Source of the DNA: Thiosulfatihalobacter marinus
Lineage (GTDB): Bacteria; Pseudomonadota; Alphaproteobacteria; Rhodobacterales; Rhodobacteraceae
NCBI RefSeq assembly: GCF_016019955.1
Contig: NZ_JAECRZ010000006.1
Location: 62,001-126,000, forward strand
Direction: 5' to 3'
Length of the DNA: 64,000 nt
A program made the translations under genes and the position numbers. Positions 41,589 through 50,118 of the stretch are shown piece by piece (positions within the stretch are counted from its first letter, which is position 1; every line of letters starts with the position of its first letter). The notes below the pieces were generated by a model. It made no database searches, was not told the DNA's origin, and worked only from the letters and a program-made list of their open reading frames with translations.

Positions 41589-42574
41589 CCAAGACCTACC
41601 AGATCGTCGGCATCGGCAATGCCATCGTTGACGTGATTTCCCAATCCGACGACAGCTTTCTTGACCTGATGGGGATCGAGAAGGGCATCATGCAACTGGT
41701 TGAACGCGAGCGCGGCGAGATGCTGTATGCCGCGATGACCAACCGCACACAGGCGCCGGGCGGCTCGGTTGCCAATACCGTGGCCGGGCTTGGCGCGCTG
41801 GGCCTGTCCACCGCCTTTATCGGGCGCGTGCATGACGATGCGCTGGGCCGGTTCTATGCCACATCGATGCAGGCCGAAGGCACCGCCTTTGTAAACCCGC
41901 CGGTGCCGGGGGGCGAATTGCCCACCTCGCGCTCGATGATCTTTGTCTCGCCCGATGGTGAGCGGTCGATGAACACCTATCTGGGGATATCCTCGGAACT
42001 GGGGCCGGATGACGTATCCGACGATGTCGCCGGCCAAGCGCAATTGCTGTTCCTGGAGGGCTATCTTTACGACAAGCCCAAAGGCAAAGAGGCGTTCGAA
42101 CGCGCCGCGAAACTGTGCCGGGAAAGCGGCGGCATGGCCGGAATCGCGCTGTCCGATCCGTTCTGCGTGGATCGCCACCGCGACGATTTCCGCCGCCTTG
42201 TGCGCGATCTGGATTTTGTGATCGGCAACGAACATGAATGGGAATCGCTCTATCAGACCGATCTGTCCACCGCGCTGGAACAGGCCGCCGCCGATAGCGG
42301 GCTGATTGTCTGCACCCGCTCGGGCCATGACGTGGTGCTGGTACAGGGCGACGAAGAGGCCATCGTTCCGGTCAACGAGATTGTCCCCGTGGATGCCACC
42401 GGCGCGGGCGATCAGTTCGCCGCCGGTTTCCTTTATGGCGTGGCCACGGGGCAAAGCCTTGAGGTGTCGGGCCGTATGGGCTGTATCGCCGCCGCCGAAG
42501 TCATAAGCCACTACGGCGCCCGCCCCGAAGCCAACGTCAAGGAACTGTTCCGCAAGGCGGGATTGCTCGGGTAG
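41585..42574 (+). CDS. PfkB-family (adenosine-type) sugar kinase
   Basis: The 329-aa protein starts at GTG 41585, overlapping the nth stop. It has the PfkB signatures: GNAIVDVI near the start, GGSVANTVAGLGALG, and the C-terminal DATGAGDQFAAGFLYG with the catalytic aspartate and anion hole. The sequence is closest in memory to alphaproteobacterial adenosine kinases, which phosphorylate adenosine to AMP, but a ribokinase-like sugar substrate cannot be excluded. The co-translation with nth is unexplained. Confidence 0.85.
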   Translation: MTKTYQIVGIGNAIVDVISQSDDSFLDLMGIEKGIMQLVERERGEMLYAAMTNRTQAPGGSVANTVAGLGALGLSTAFIGRVHDDALGRFYATSMQAEGTAFVNPPVPGGELPTSRSMIFVSPDGERSMNTYLGISSELGPDDVSDDVAGQAQLLFLEGYLYDKPKGKEAFERAAKLCRESGGMAGIALSDPFCVDRHRDDFRRLVRDLDFVIGNEHEWESLYQTDLSTALEQAAADSGLIVCTRSGHDVVLVQGDEEAIVPVNEIVPVDATGAGDQFAAGFLYGVATGQSLEVSGRMGCIAAAEVISHYGARPEANVKELFRKAGLLG

Positions 42575-42591
42575 ATCGCAGAACGATTTCC

Positions 42592-42642
42592 CCGGATCGC
42601 CCGCGATCCGGTTCGCGCCCCCCTCGGGTTCGGGCGCGAACC
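42592..42642. terminator. twin hairpins between convergent genes
   Basis: Two perfect hairpins share their junction: a 9-bp stem (42592-42600 with 42603-42611) and an 11-bp stem (42610-42620 with 42632-42642). They lie between the PfkB-kinase stop and the convergent VOC stop. Neither has a T-run, so rho-independent termination is not assured. Confidence 0.5.
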
Positions 42643-42652
42643 TACTGTCGCC

Positions 42653-43048
42653 TCACCCCGCCACCGATATCTCCAGCAGATTCCCGTCCGGGTCGCGCAC
42701 ATAGATCGACGTGATCGGCCCGGTCGCGCCGGTCCTTGCCACCGGCCCGTCCAGCACCTCTACGCCCTCGCGCGCCAGATGCGCCTGCCACTCGGCCAGT
42801 GGCACCTGCGTCAGGAAGCACACATCCGCCGTCCCCGGCAGCGCCCGCGCCGCCCTGGGGTCAAACTCGGCCCCGGCAACATGCAGGTTGATCTTGTGAC
42901 ACCCGAATTTCAGCGCCCAGCGCGTGCTGCCATCGGCGGGGTGAAACGGTTCCGCCACCATGCCCAGCGCATCGCGGTAAAAGGCGATCGTGGCGTCGAT
43001 ATCGGCCACGGTCAAAACCAGATGATCCAGCGCGTTTACCTGTGGCAT
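42653..43048 (-). CDS. VOC/glyoxalase family protein
   Basis: The 131-aa protein begins NALDHLVLTVADIDATIAFYRDALGM and ends YVRDPDGNLLEISV, both standard VOC elements including the terminal metal-binding glutamate. It contains HLAREGVEVLDGPVARTGATG, a pattern of fosfomycin-resistance-like and glyoxalase-like proteins of unassigned function. It is divergent from the MaoC-type hydratase gene. Confidence 0.85.
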   Translation of the reverse strand: MPQVNALDHLVLTVADIDATIAFYRDALGMVAEPFHPADGSTRWALKFGCHKINLHVAGAEFDPRAARALPGTADVCFLTQVPLAEWQAHLAREGVEVLDGPVARTGATGPITSIYVRDPDGNLLEISVAG

Positions 43049-43092
43049 GATCGCTCTTGTCCTCGCTTTTTGGCGCGCCTAGCCTGACGCCC

Positions 43093-43896
43093 ATGCACAA
43101 TGACGCCCCCACATCCCATCGTCAAAACGATATGCTTGATCCGGCCCGCGCCAATGCCTTTCTCGCGGCGCTGGGAGAACCCGCCACCATCACCCGGGGC
43201 GACGCTTTGCCGCCATTCTTTCATCAGCTCCATTTCTGGGACGCCCGGCCGCCCACGGCACTGGGCCGCGATGGCCACCCGCGTGTGGGCGGGCTGATCC
43301 CCGACATGGGCCTGCCCCGCCGCATGTGGGCGGGCGGGCAGCTGGAATTCCCCGCTCCGCTGCGCGCCGGTATCCCCGCCACCAAAACCAGCACCGTGGC
43401 GCGCGCCGAACGCAAGACCGGGCGCAGCGGCGCGCTGGGCTTTGTCACGCTCTGCCACGAGATCACCCAGGAGGGCACGCTCTGCATCCGCGAACACCAA
43501 GACCTCGTCTACCGCGAAGACCCCGATCCATCCGCCCCCGCGCCCGAACCACCCGTCGCGCGCACCGACGAAACCCGCAGCGAAACCCACAGCTTTGACA
43601 GCACGCTCCTGTTCCGCTACTCCGCGCTCACCTTCAACGGCCACCGCATCCACTATGATCCGGGCTATGCCCGCGACATCGAAGGCTATGCCGGTCTGGT
43701 GGTGCACGGTCCCCTTCTGGCGCAGTTGCTCATGCTGCTGGCCCGGCGTCAGCTTGGCCATCTCACCCGCTTTTCCTTCCGCGCCACGTCGCCGCTGATG
43801 CATTTCGAAACCGCCGATCTCTGCTGGGGCGGTGACGGCACGCTCTGGGTGCGCGGCCCCGACGGGCGACAATGCATGACGGCCAAGGCAGACTAG
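43093..43896 (+). CDS. FAS1-like/MaoC-type hydratase (mesaconyl-C4-CoA hydratase-like)
   Basis: The 267-aa protein (ATG 43093) consists of a double hot-dog fold. The N-terminal half, with the segment GDALPPFFHQLHFWD, matches the MaoC-dehydratase N-terminal domain of the mesaconyl-C4-CoA hydratase and 3-methylfumaryl-CoA hydratase group. The C-terminal half has FRYSALTFNGHRIHYDPGYARD, where the R-x-S-A-L-T-F-N and H-x-D signature marks the active site. It should hydrate an unsaturated C4-C5 dicarboxylic acyl-CoA. The substrate is inferred from family only. A shorter start at 43132 is possible. Confidence 0.8.
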   Translation: MHNDAPTSHRQNDMLDPARANAFLAALGEPATITRGDALPPFFHQLHFWDARPPTALGRDGHPRVGGLIPDMGLPRRMWAGGQLEFPAPLRAGIPATKTSTVARAERKTGRSGALGFVTLCHEITQEGTLCIREHQDLVYREDPDPSAPAPEPPVARTDETRSETHSFDSTLLFRYSALTFNGHRIHYDPGYARDIEGYAGLVVHGPLLAQLLMLLARRQLGHLTRFSFRATSPLMHFETADLCWGGDGTLWVRGPDGRQCMTAKAD

Positions 43897-43965
43897 CCGG
43901 GCAAGCCCAACCCCACCAACACACCGCTCAAGTCAACCCGTAAGCCGGGGTTCACCCCTGCCCCC

Positions 43966-45006
43966 TCACAACGACGCCGCCACCCGGAACCCCTCGGGAA
44001 TTTCGTCTTTCCCGTCCAGCACCAGGTCCGCCATCACCTCGCCCACCCCCGGCGCCATGCCAAAGCCGATCTTGAACCCGCCATTGGCGATGAACTGCCC
44101 CTCGCGCAGCGGATGCGCCCCCAGCATCGGTGCCCGGCTTTTCGCCCGTGGCCGCACCCCGGCCCAACGCTCGATCACCGGCGCACCGGCCAAAAGAGGG
44201 AACACCCGGCACGCCTGCGCAATCAGCTCCTCCAGCAAGCCGTCCGTGGCATCGCCCGAGTCATACACCCGCTCGCTTGTCGATCCCACCGCCAGCGTGC
44301 CATCGTCATGCGGCACCACCAGCACCCCGTCCGCCGAGGCCAGGGGCGCGCCGCGCGCATCCAGCCCGAACAGCGCCGCCTGTCCCTTGACCCCGTTGCC
44401 CACCTGCCGCCCAAGGGCGCTGGTCAACTCCTGCAACCCGGCCACCCCCGTGGCCCAGATCACCTTGCCCGGCGTTTCACCGGCATCGCCAGCCTCCACC
44501 ACGCCGCCCCGCGCGCGGATCGCCCCGGCCAGCGCATGACAGGCGCGGCGCGGATGCACCCGCGCGCTCAGCGTTTCCCGGATCACCTGGCCCGAGGCGC
44601 TGGCCGGGCACCAATCCCCCGCCGCTCCGGCGTCGATCACTTCCCACACCGCCTTGCCTCGCCAGAATTCGGCGGCATTCACCGCCCGCTCCCGGGCCAG
44701 CGCCAGCGCGCGCCCGGTGTTGATCGGCTGCAACCGCCCCACACGGCCATAGCCCGTGGGCAGGCCGGAAACAGTCTCGATCTCCCGCCAATACGCTTCC
44801 GCCCCGATCAGGCTCTGGAACTGGAATTCCTTGATCGTGTTCCACCGCTCCGGCGCGTGCGGCGACAACATTCCCACGATCCCGCCGGAACAGCCCGCCG
44901 CGATCCCGGTCCGGTCAATCACCCGCACCCGTGCCCCGCGCCGCGCACAGGCCCAGCCCGTGGCAAGGCCATAGATCCCGGCCCCCACAACCGTGACATC
45001 CACCAT
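43966..45006 (-). CDS. DAO-type FAD-dependent oxidoreductase (possible MnmC oxidase half)
   Basis: The 346-aa protein begins with the FAD-binding MVDVTVVGAGIYGLATG. It ends NGGFKIGFGMAPGVGEVMADLVLDG, the layout of glycine oxidase/ThiO and the C-terminal domain of MnmC. Start at ATG 45006, after GGGGGTG. In many bacteria the MnmC oxidase is fused to the methyltransferase MnmD. Here the two lie next to each other but divergently, which suggests, without proving, that this is the oxidase that turns cmnm5s2U into nm5s2U in tRNA. A different amino-acid oxidase function is the alternative. Confidence 0.78.
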   Translation of the reverse strand: MVDVTVVGAGIYGLATGWACARRGARVRVIDRTGIAAGCSGGIVGMLSPHAPERWNTIKEFQFQSLIGAEAYWREIETVSGLPTGYGRVGRLQPINTGRALALARERAVNAAEFWRGKAVWEVIDAGAAGDWCPASASGQVIRETLSARVHPRRACHALAGAIRARGGVVEAGDAGETPGKVIWATGVAGLQELTSALGRQVGNGVKGQAALFGLDARGAPLASADGVLVVPHDDGTLAVGSTSERVYDSGDATDGLLEELIAQACRVFPLLAGAPVIERWAGVRPRAKSRAPMLGAHPLREGQFIANGGFKIGFGMAPGVGEVMADLVLDGKDEIPEGFRVAASL

Positions 45007-45066
45007 TGCCAAATCACCCCCGCTGGTCCAATCCTGATATCCTGCATTTCCTTAAGGCATCCCGCG

Positions 45067-45744
45067 ATGAGCGACCAGCACGCAGATCTTGAATGGCGCG
45101 ACGGCGCTGTCCCGGTCTCGACCCGGTTTGACGACCCGTATTTCAGCCTGGAAAACGGGCTCGCGGAAACGCGCCATGTCTTTCTGACGGGCAACGATCT
45201 GCCCGCCCGTTTCGCGCCCGGCTTTCACATTGCCGAACTGGGCTTCGGCACCGGGCTGAACCTGCTGGCCACCTGGGCCGCGTGGGAGGCCAGCGGCCAG
45301 ACCACCCCGCTCGCCTTCACCAGCTTCGAAGCCTTCCCCATCAGCGCGTCCGAAATGGCCCGTGCGCTGGCCGCCTTTCCGTCCCTGTCTCCTTACGCCG
45401 ACAAACTGATCGCCGCCTGGGCCGAAACCCCCACTCTGGAAACCCTGCCCGGCCTCGACGCCCGCGTGATCCTGGGCGATGCGCGCGAAACCATCGCCCG
45501 GTCAGGCATTCGCGCCGATGCCTGGTTCCTTGACGGATTCTCCCCGGCCAAGAACCCGGAACTGTGGGGCGCCGCCCTGCTGGCACAGGTTGCCCGCCAC
45601 ACCAGGCCGGGCGGAACGGCGGCCACCTATACCGCCGCCGGGTTCGTGCGCCGCGCCCTGTCCGACGCCGGCTTTTCTGTCACCCGCATTCCCGGCTTTG
45701 GCCGCAAACGCCACATGACAACCGCCCGCATGGCCGCGCCATGA
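45067..45744 (+). CDS. mnmD: tRNA (mnm5s2U34) methyltransferase MnmD
   Basis: The 225-aa protein has the MnmC N-terminal domain. DLEWRDGAVPVSTRFDDPYFSLENGLAETRHVFL and the SAM site IAELGFGTGLNLLATW are followed by LDGFSPAKNPELW and TYTAAGFVRRAL. It methylates nm5s2U34 to mnm5s2U34 with SAM. It stands without the fused oxidase; a separate FAD enzyme is divergent from it 60 bp away. It overlaps the DMT transporter gene by 4 bp. Confidence 0.88.
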   Translation: MSDQHADLEWRDGAVPVSTRFDDPYFSLENGLAETRHVFLTGNDLPARFAPGFHIAELGFGTGLNLLATWAAWEASGQTTPLAFTSFEAFPISASEMARALAAFPSLSPYADKLIAAWAETPTLETLPGLDARVILGDARETIARSGIRADAWFLDGFSPAKNPELWGAALLAQVARHTRPGGTAATYTAAGFVRRALSDAGFSVTRIPGFGRKRHMTTARMAAP

Positions 45745-46607
45745 ACCAGGACAACACCCGCCTCGGCATCCTGCTGATGTGCCTGACAACCTTTGTCTTT
45801 GCCATGCAGGACGGCATCTCGCGCCTGCTGGCCGAGGAATACAACACCTTCCTCGTGGTGATGATCCGCTACTGGTTCTTCGCCCTGTTCGTGATCGCCG
45901 TTTCGGCGCGGCGCGCGGGCGGGCTGAAACGCGCCATCGCCACGCGCCACCCGTGGATCCAGGTGTTTCGCGGCGTGCTCCTGGCGCTGGAAATCTGCGT
46001 CACCGTGGTGTCCTTTACCCTGCTTGGCCTGACCGAGACCCACGCCATCTTCATCTCCTACCCGCTGATGATCGCCGCCCTTTCAGGCCCGCTGCTGGGC
46101 GAACGGGTTGGCTGGCGGCGCTGGGCCGCCATTGGCGCCGGGGCGGTTGGGGTGATGATCATCCTGCAACCGGGCACCGGAGTCTTCTCGCCGGTGGCCG
46201 CCATTCCCCTGCTGGGCGCGGTGATGTTCGCCGTCTACGGGCTGGTCACGCGCTATGTCTCGCGCAACGATCCCGGCCATGTCAGCTTTTTCTATACCGG
46301 CACGGTCGGTGCCGTGGTGATGACGGCGATCGGCCTGTTCTACTGGCAGCCGCTTGCCCCCTCCGATTGGCTCTGGATGGGCGCGCTCTGCATAAGCGGC
46401 GCCTTCGGGCACTGGCTGCTGATCAAGACCTACGAACTGGCCGAGGCCAGCGCGGTTCAGCCCTTTGCCTATCTGCAACTGCCCTTTGCCTCGGCCCTGG
46501 GCATGGTGGCCTTTGGCGAAACCCTGCGCAGCAATGTGGCGATCGGCGCGGCCATCGTTGTCGGCGCCGGGCTGTTCACGCTCTGGCGGGAACAGCAACG
46601 GGCCTGA
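45741..46607 (+). CDS. DMT/EamA family transporter
   Basis: The 288-aa protein has ten hydrophobic helices in two EamA repeats (LGILLMCLTTFVFAMQDGISRLL and VQPFAYLQLPFASALGMVAFGE). It probably exports a small metabolite. Its ATG overlaps the mnmD stop, but a functional link to tRNA modification is not obvious. Confidence 0.88.
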   Translation: MNQDNTRLGILLMCLTTFVFAMQDGISRLLAEEYNTFLVVMIRYWFFALFVIAVSARRAGGLKRAIATRHPWIQVFRGVLLALEICVTVVSFTLLGLTETHAIFISYPLMIAALSGPLLGERVGWRRWAAIGAGAVGVMIILQPGTGVFSPVAAIPLLGAVMFAVYGLVTRYVSRNDPGHVSFFYTGTVGAVVMTAIGLFYWQPLAPSDWLWMGALCISGAFGHWLLIKTYELAEASAVQPFAYLQLPFASALGMVAFGETLRSNVAIGAAIVVGAGLFTLWREQQRA

Positions 46608-46661
46608 TCGCCGGCCACCCCCCGCCGCGCCACTCCGCCCCGCCCCGCAGGGATTTCGCTG

Positions 46662-46949
46662 TCAGGCCAATTCGTAGTGATGGATCATCCGCGACTCGAC
46701 CAGATCATCCTCTGCCGGGTCGATATGGGGCGCGCGATAATCGTCGCCCACGAAATCCGACAGCGCCGCAAGATCGCGCCAAACCATGACCACGCTGAAA
46801 TTGCGCGGGTCGTCATGTGGCGCTCCGGCCAGAACCTGCACGATGCCTTCGGTACCCTTCATCAGCGGAATGGCCGTGTTGTGAAAGAATTCGGCGAATT
46901 CCGTCTCCTTGCCGGGCCGGGTGCGAACCTGGAATATGCGCATGATCAT
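46662..46949 (-). CDS. ABM-type (antibiotic biosynthesis monooxygenase-like) small protein
   Basis: The 95-aa protein has the ferredoxin-like ABM dimer pattern. A first strand (RIFQVRTRPGKETEFAEFF) is followed by helices, VQVLAGAPHDDPRNFSVVMVWRD and a C-terminal strand. Such proteins include haem-degrading and quinol monooxygenases, and many have no known activity. Function unknown. It is convergent with the DMT transporter gene. Confidence 0.75.
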   Translation of the reverse strand: MIMRIFQVRTRPGKETEFAEFFHNTAIPLMKGTEGIVQVLAGAPHDDPRNFSVVMVWRDLAALSDFVGDDYRAPHIDPAEDDLVESRMIHHYELA

Positions 46950-47019
46950 GCAAAGCCTTCCTTTCTGGAATGCCTGCGTGTTCCCGCCTCGCGACCACCC
47001 TAGCAGATAAACCGCGCGA

Positions 47020-48969
47020 TTACTGCAACCGCCTGATCGTGGCGCCTGCGATCTCCTGCCCGAACGGCACCGGATGCGGCGCCTTGCCCAGCCGCGCGCG
47101 ATACACCGGCAGGCTTTCCGCCACCCGCATCACGTAATTGCGGGTCTCGTTGAACGGGATCATCTCGATCCAGTCCACCATATCCTCGGCCGATCCGCCG
47201 CGCGGGTCGCCAAATTCCTCCATCCAGCGCAGCGGGCGTCGCGGGCCGGCATTGTACCCGGCGGCGATCATGATGATATTGCCGTCGAACTGATCCGCCA
47301 GACCCGCCAGATAGGCGCTGCCCAGGCGGGCATTGTAATCCGGGTCACTGGTCAGCCACGCCTCCGAATACTCCTCGCCGGTGGCTGCCGCGACCTGACG
47401 CGCTGTGCCCGGCATCACCTGCAACAACCCCCGCGCCCCCGCGCCGCTGACCACCACCGGGTTGAATTCGCTCTCGCGCCGCGCGATCGCCAGCGCCAGT
47501 TCGGGCGGCACCGGCAGGTCCATGCCGCGCAGCGGGTGCAGCGCATAATACGGCCCCGGCAGCGTGATCCCGCGCCGCACCATGTTCTTGCCCAGCATCA
47601 CCGCGACATGCGGCGCGCCCAGTTCCTGCGCCATCGCGCCCATCTGGCCCAGCGCCACGCGATCCTGCCGCTCGCTCAGATCCACCCAGAACAACCGCGC
47701 CAGCTCCAACTCGCCCGCATCCAGAAGCACCCGCGCCGCCCGGTGCAGGCTCGACCCGGTCCAGCCGGCCTGACGCCAATCCGGAAAAACCTCGTCCCCC
47801 GCCAACGACCGGTCCCAATCCATCCCGGCCTTTTCAGCCGCCAGAAGCCCGTAAAAACTGGTCTGATGCACACCCGCGGCCGCATAGGCCTGCCGGGCGA
47901 TATCCTGATTGCCCATCGCCTCATAGGCCCGCCCCATCCAATAGCCCGCGCGGCCAAGCGAAATCGGCGTTTGCACCGTCTGCGCGAACCGCACGAAATG
48001 CACCGCCGCCTTTTCCGGCTGATTCAGAAAGCGCAGCGCGATATACCCGGCAATCCACTCGGAATCGGAAAACCCATAGCCCGAATCCGGCGCCAGCCCA
48101 TGCGTGGCGGCAATGTCATAGGCCGTCTGATAATTCCCCGCGCGCATCTCGCTGCGCGCCAGCGACCGGCGCCGCGCCGCCCATTCATTCGGCTCGCCCA
48201 GCGTGCCGGCGCGGCTGCGCTCCAGAAGCAACGCAACCGCGTCCGCGTCCCGGCCCTTGCGGTGGCGCCAGACAAACCGCTCATAGGCCAGCCCCGGATC
48301 ATCCTGCAATTCGCCCGGCACCTCGGCGATCAGCGCATCCACACCGTCCACCATCTCGCGCAGACCCAAACGGGCCTTGGCAAGCCTGACCCAGCCCTCG
48401 GGCACCAGCCCGAACATGCGTTCGGCATTGTCACGCAGCCCCGCCCACAACATCGCATCCAGCCGCGCCACGTCATGCGGCTTTAACAGCGCCCCGTAAC
48501 GTTCCAGGAATTGGGTCTGCGTACCGCGATCCATCGGCATGGTGCGCCAGGCCAGCACAAGCCCCGCCTCGGCGGTGCCCTGCTCGCCCTCTTCCATCAG
48601 CATCGCCGCCTGGCTCAGCGCGCCCACGGCGGTCTGAGGCGGGCCGTACACAAAGAACGAAAGCTGCTGACGGTGCGACGCATCCTCAAAGGCCTCCTCG
48701 GACTGTTTGCGCAGATAGGCCAGGCCGGGCCAGTCGCCGCGCCGGTCAAGAAAGGCCAATACCTCGTCCGGGCTGCCGCGCCCGGCGCGCAATCGCTGCC
48801 ATTCCACGATGTCGCGCAGAATCGGATCGCCGCCCGCGACCACTGCCGCCGTGTCCCAATCTCCGGACCGCAACGCCGCCATCGCCTCCTTCAACGCCGC
48901 TGCCTCTTGCGCCACAAGCGGCAGGCCGGTCAACATCAGCATAACGAATGCCTGGAGAAGTCGCTTCAT
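47020..48969 (-). CDS. soluble lytic murein transglycosylase
   Basis: Starting at ATG 48969, the 649-aa protein has a Sec signal peptide (MKRLLQAFVMLMLTGLPLVAQ). A long helical superhelix of about 420 residues follows. The C-terminal SLT domain has the catalytic glutamate in ALAIARRESEFNP and the GLLQVMPGTA and YNAGPRR motifs. It cleaves peptidoglycan to 1,6-anhydromuropeptides in the periplasm. Length and layout fit Slt70. It is divergent from dapA. Confidence 0.92.
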   Translation of the reverse strand: MKRLLQAFVMLMLTGLPLVAQEAAALKEAMAALRSGDWDTAAVVAGGDPILRDIVEWQRLRAGRGSPDEVLAFLDRRGDWPGLAYLRKQSEEAFEDASHRQQLSFFVYGPPQTAVGALSQAAMLMEEGEQGTAEAGLVLAWRTMPMDRGTQTQFLERYGALLKPHDVARLDAMLWAGLRDNAERMFGLVPEGWVRLAKARLGLREMVDGVDALIAEVPGELQDDPGLAYERFVWRHRKGRDADAVALLLERSRAGTLGEPNEWAARRRSLARSEMRAGNYQTAYDIAATHGLAPDSGYGFSDSEWIAGYIALRFLNQPEKAAVHFVRFAQTVQTPISLGRAGYWMGRAYEAMGNQDIARQAYAAAGVHQTSFYGLLAAEKAGMDWDRSLAGDEVFPDWRQAGWTGSSLHRAARVLLDAGELELARLFWVDLSERQDRVALGQMGAMAQELGAPHVAVMLGKNMVRRGITLPGPYYALHPLRGMDLPVPPELALAIARRESEFNPVVVSGAGARGLLQVMPGTARQVAAATGEEYSEAWLTSDPDYNARLGSAYLAGLADQFDGNIIMIAAGYNAGPRRPLRWMEEFGDPRGGSAEDMVDWIEMIPFNETRNYVMRVAESLPVYRARLGKAPHPVPFGQEIAGATIRRLQ

Positions 48970-49129
48970 GGCTTGCAATTTCCAATGCAAATAAGGATAG
49001 AGCCGGAACAATAAATCGCGCGCCAGCCTGCCTTCAATTCACATTCTTGGCAAGGCGGCGACTTCCCGCTAGTGTCCGCGCGATTTTCCACCGGGCTTTC
49101 CGCCCAGCGACGCAAAAAAGGAGCGTGCC

Positions 49130-50002
49130 ATGTTCAAAGGGTCCTTCCCCGCACTCGTCACGCCGTTCACGAACGGCGAGCTGGATCTGGAAACGCTCAA
49201 GAAACTGGTGGAATGGCATATCGGCGAAGGCACCAACGGCCTTGTGCCGGTCGGCACCACCGGCGAAAGCCCCACGCTCAGCCATGCAGAACACGAGGCC
49301 GTGGTCGAAGAGGTCGTGCGCGCCACCGCCGGGCGCGTGCCGGTGATCGCCGGGGCCGGGTCCAACAACACGCTCGAAGCGATCCGCCTGGCCCAGCACG
49401 CCGAAAAGGTCGGCGCGAATGCGCTGCTGGTCGTGACGCCCTATTACAACAAGCCCACCCAGCGCGGGCTGATCGCGCATTTTACCGCCGTGCATGATTG
49501 CTGCGCCTTGCCGATCATCATCTACAACATTCCCGGCCGCTCGGTGATCGACATGACCCCGGCCACCATGGGCGAACTGTCCCGACTGCCCCGCATTGTC
49601 GGCGTCAAGGACGCCACCGGCGATCTGGCCCGCGTCAGCCAGCAGCGCGCGGCCTGTGGCCCTGATTTCATCCAGCTGTCCGGCGAAGACGCCACCGCGC
49701 TGGGCTTCAACGCCCATGGCGGCGTCGGCTGCATCTCTGTCACGGCCAATGTGGCGCCGAAACTCTGCGCCGAGTTCCAGGCCGCCACCCTCGCCGGCGA
49801 CTATGCCAGGGCGCTGGACTATCAGGACCGGCTGATGCCCCTGCACGAGGCGATTTTTGTCGAACCCGGCCTTGTAGGTGTGAAATACGCCATGTCCCGC
49901 CTTGGGCTTTGCAGCGACGAAGTGCGCCTGCCCCTGACCGGCCTGGCCGACGACACCAAGGCCCGGATTGATGCCGCCATGCGCCACGCCGCGCTGCTCT
50001 AG
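49130..50002 (+). CDS. dapA: 4-hydroxy-tetrahydrodipicolinate synthase
   Basis: The 290-aa protein has the DapA signatures: [10 protein letters not shown] (41-50), Y132 in IYNIPGR, and the Schiff-base lysine K160 in GVKDATGDL. It condenses pyruvate and aspartate semialdehyde in lysine and diaminopimelate synthesis. An AAGGAG site precedes the ATG. Its stop codon TAG (50000-50002) lies inside a 63-bp palindrome, so the last codons may have been changed by insertion of that element. Confidence 0.95.
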   Translation: MFKGSFPALVTPFTNGELDLETLKKLVEWHIGEGTNGLVPVGTTGESPTLSHAEHEAVVEEVVRATAGRVPVIAGAGSNNTLEAIRLAQHAEKVGANALLVVTPYYNKPTQRGLIAHFTAVHDCCALPIIIYNIPGRSVIDMTPATMGELSRLPRIVGVKDATGDLARVSQQRAACGPDFIQLSGEDATALGFNAHGGVGCISVTANVAPKLCAEFQAATLAGDYARALDYQDRLMPLHEAIFVEPGLVGVKYAMSRLGLCSDEVRLPLTGLADDTKARIDAAMRHAALL

Positions 50003-50060
50003 GGTCAGGACTCATTAATCCTGCACCACTGGCACAGGATTAATGAGTCCTGACCCTAGA
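49998..50060. repeat. perfect 26-bp inverted repeat across the dapA stop codon
   Basis: Arms 49998-50023 and 50035-50060 are exact reverse complements around an 11-base spacer. The outer part includes GGGTCAGGACTCATTAA and its reverse complement. The left arm supplies the dapA stop. The normal terminator lies just beyond at 50080. The form resembles REP/REPIN elements mobilised by RAYT transposases, but no transposase is in this window and no second copy was seen. Confidence 0.85.
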
Positions 50061-50079
50061 TCAACCCGACCCCAAAAAC

Positions 50080-50107
50080 AAAGCCCCGGTCGCGGACCGG
50101 GGCTTTT
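50080..50107. terminator. bidirectional rho-independent terminator after dapA
   Basis: A perfect 12-bp stem (50080-50091 with 50095-50106) with a 3-base loop ends in TTTT. On the opposite strand an A-rich flank serves the convergent Fe-S protein gene ending at 50119. Confidence 0.88.
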
Positions 50108-50118
50108 CCTTTGCGGGT

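Noticed and set aside
42592-42642. The twin hairpins as a riboswitch or attenuator
   Set aside because: They lie between convergent stops, not in a leader, so a termination or mRNA-end role is simpler.
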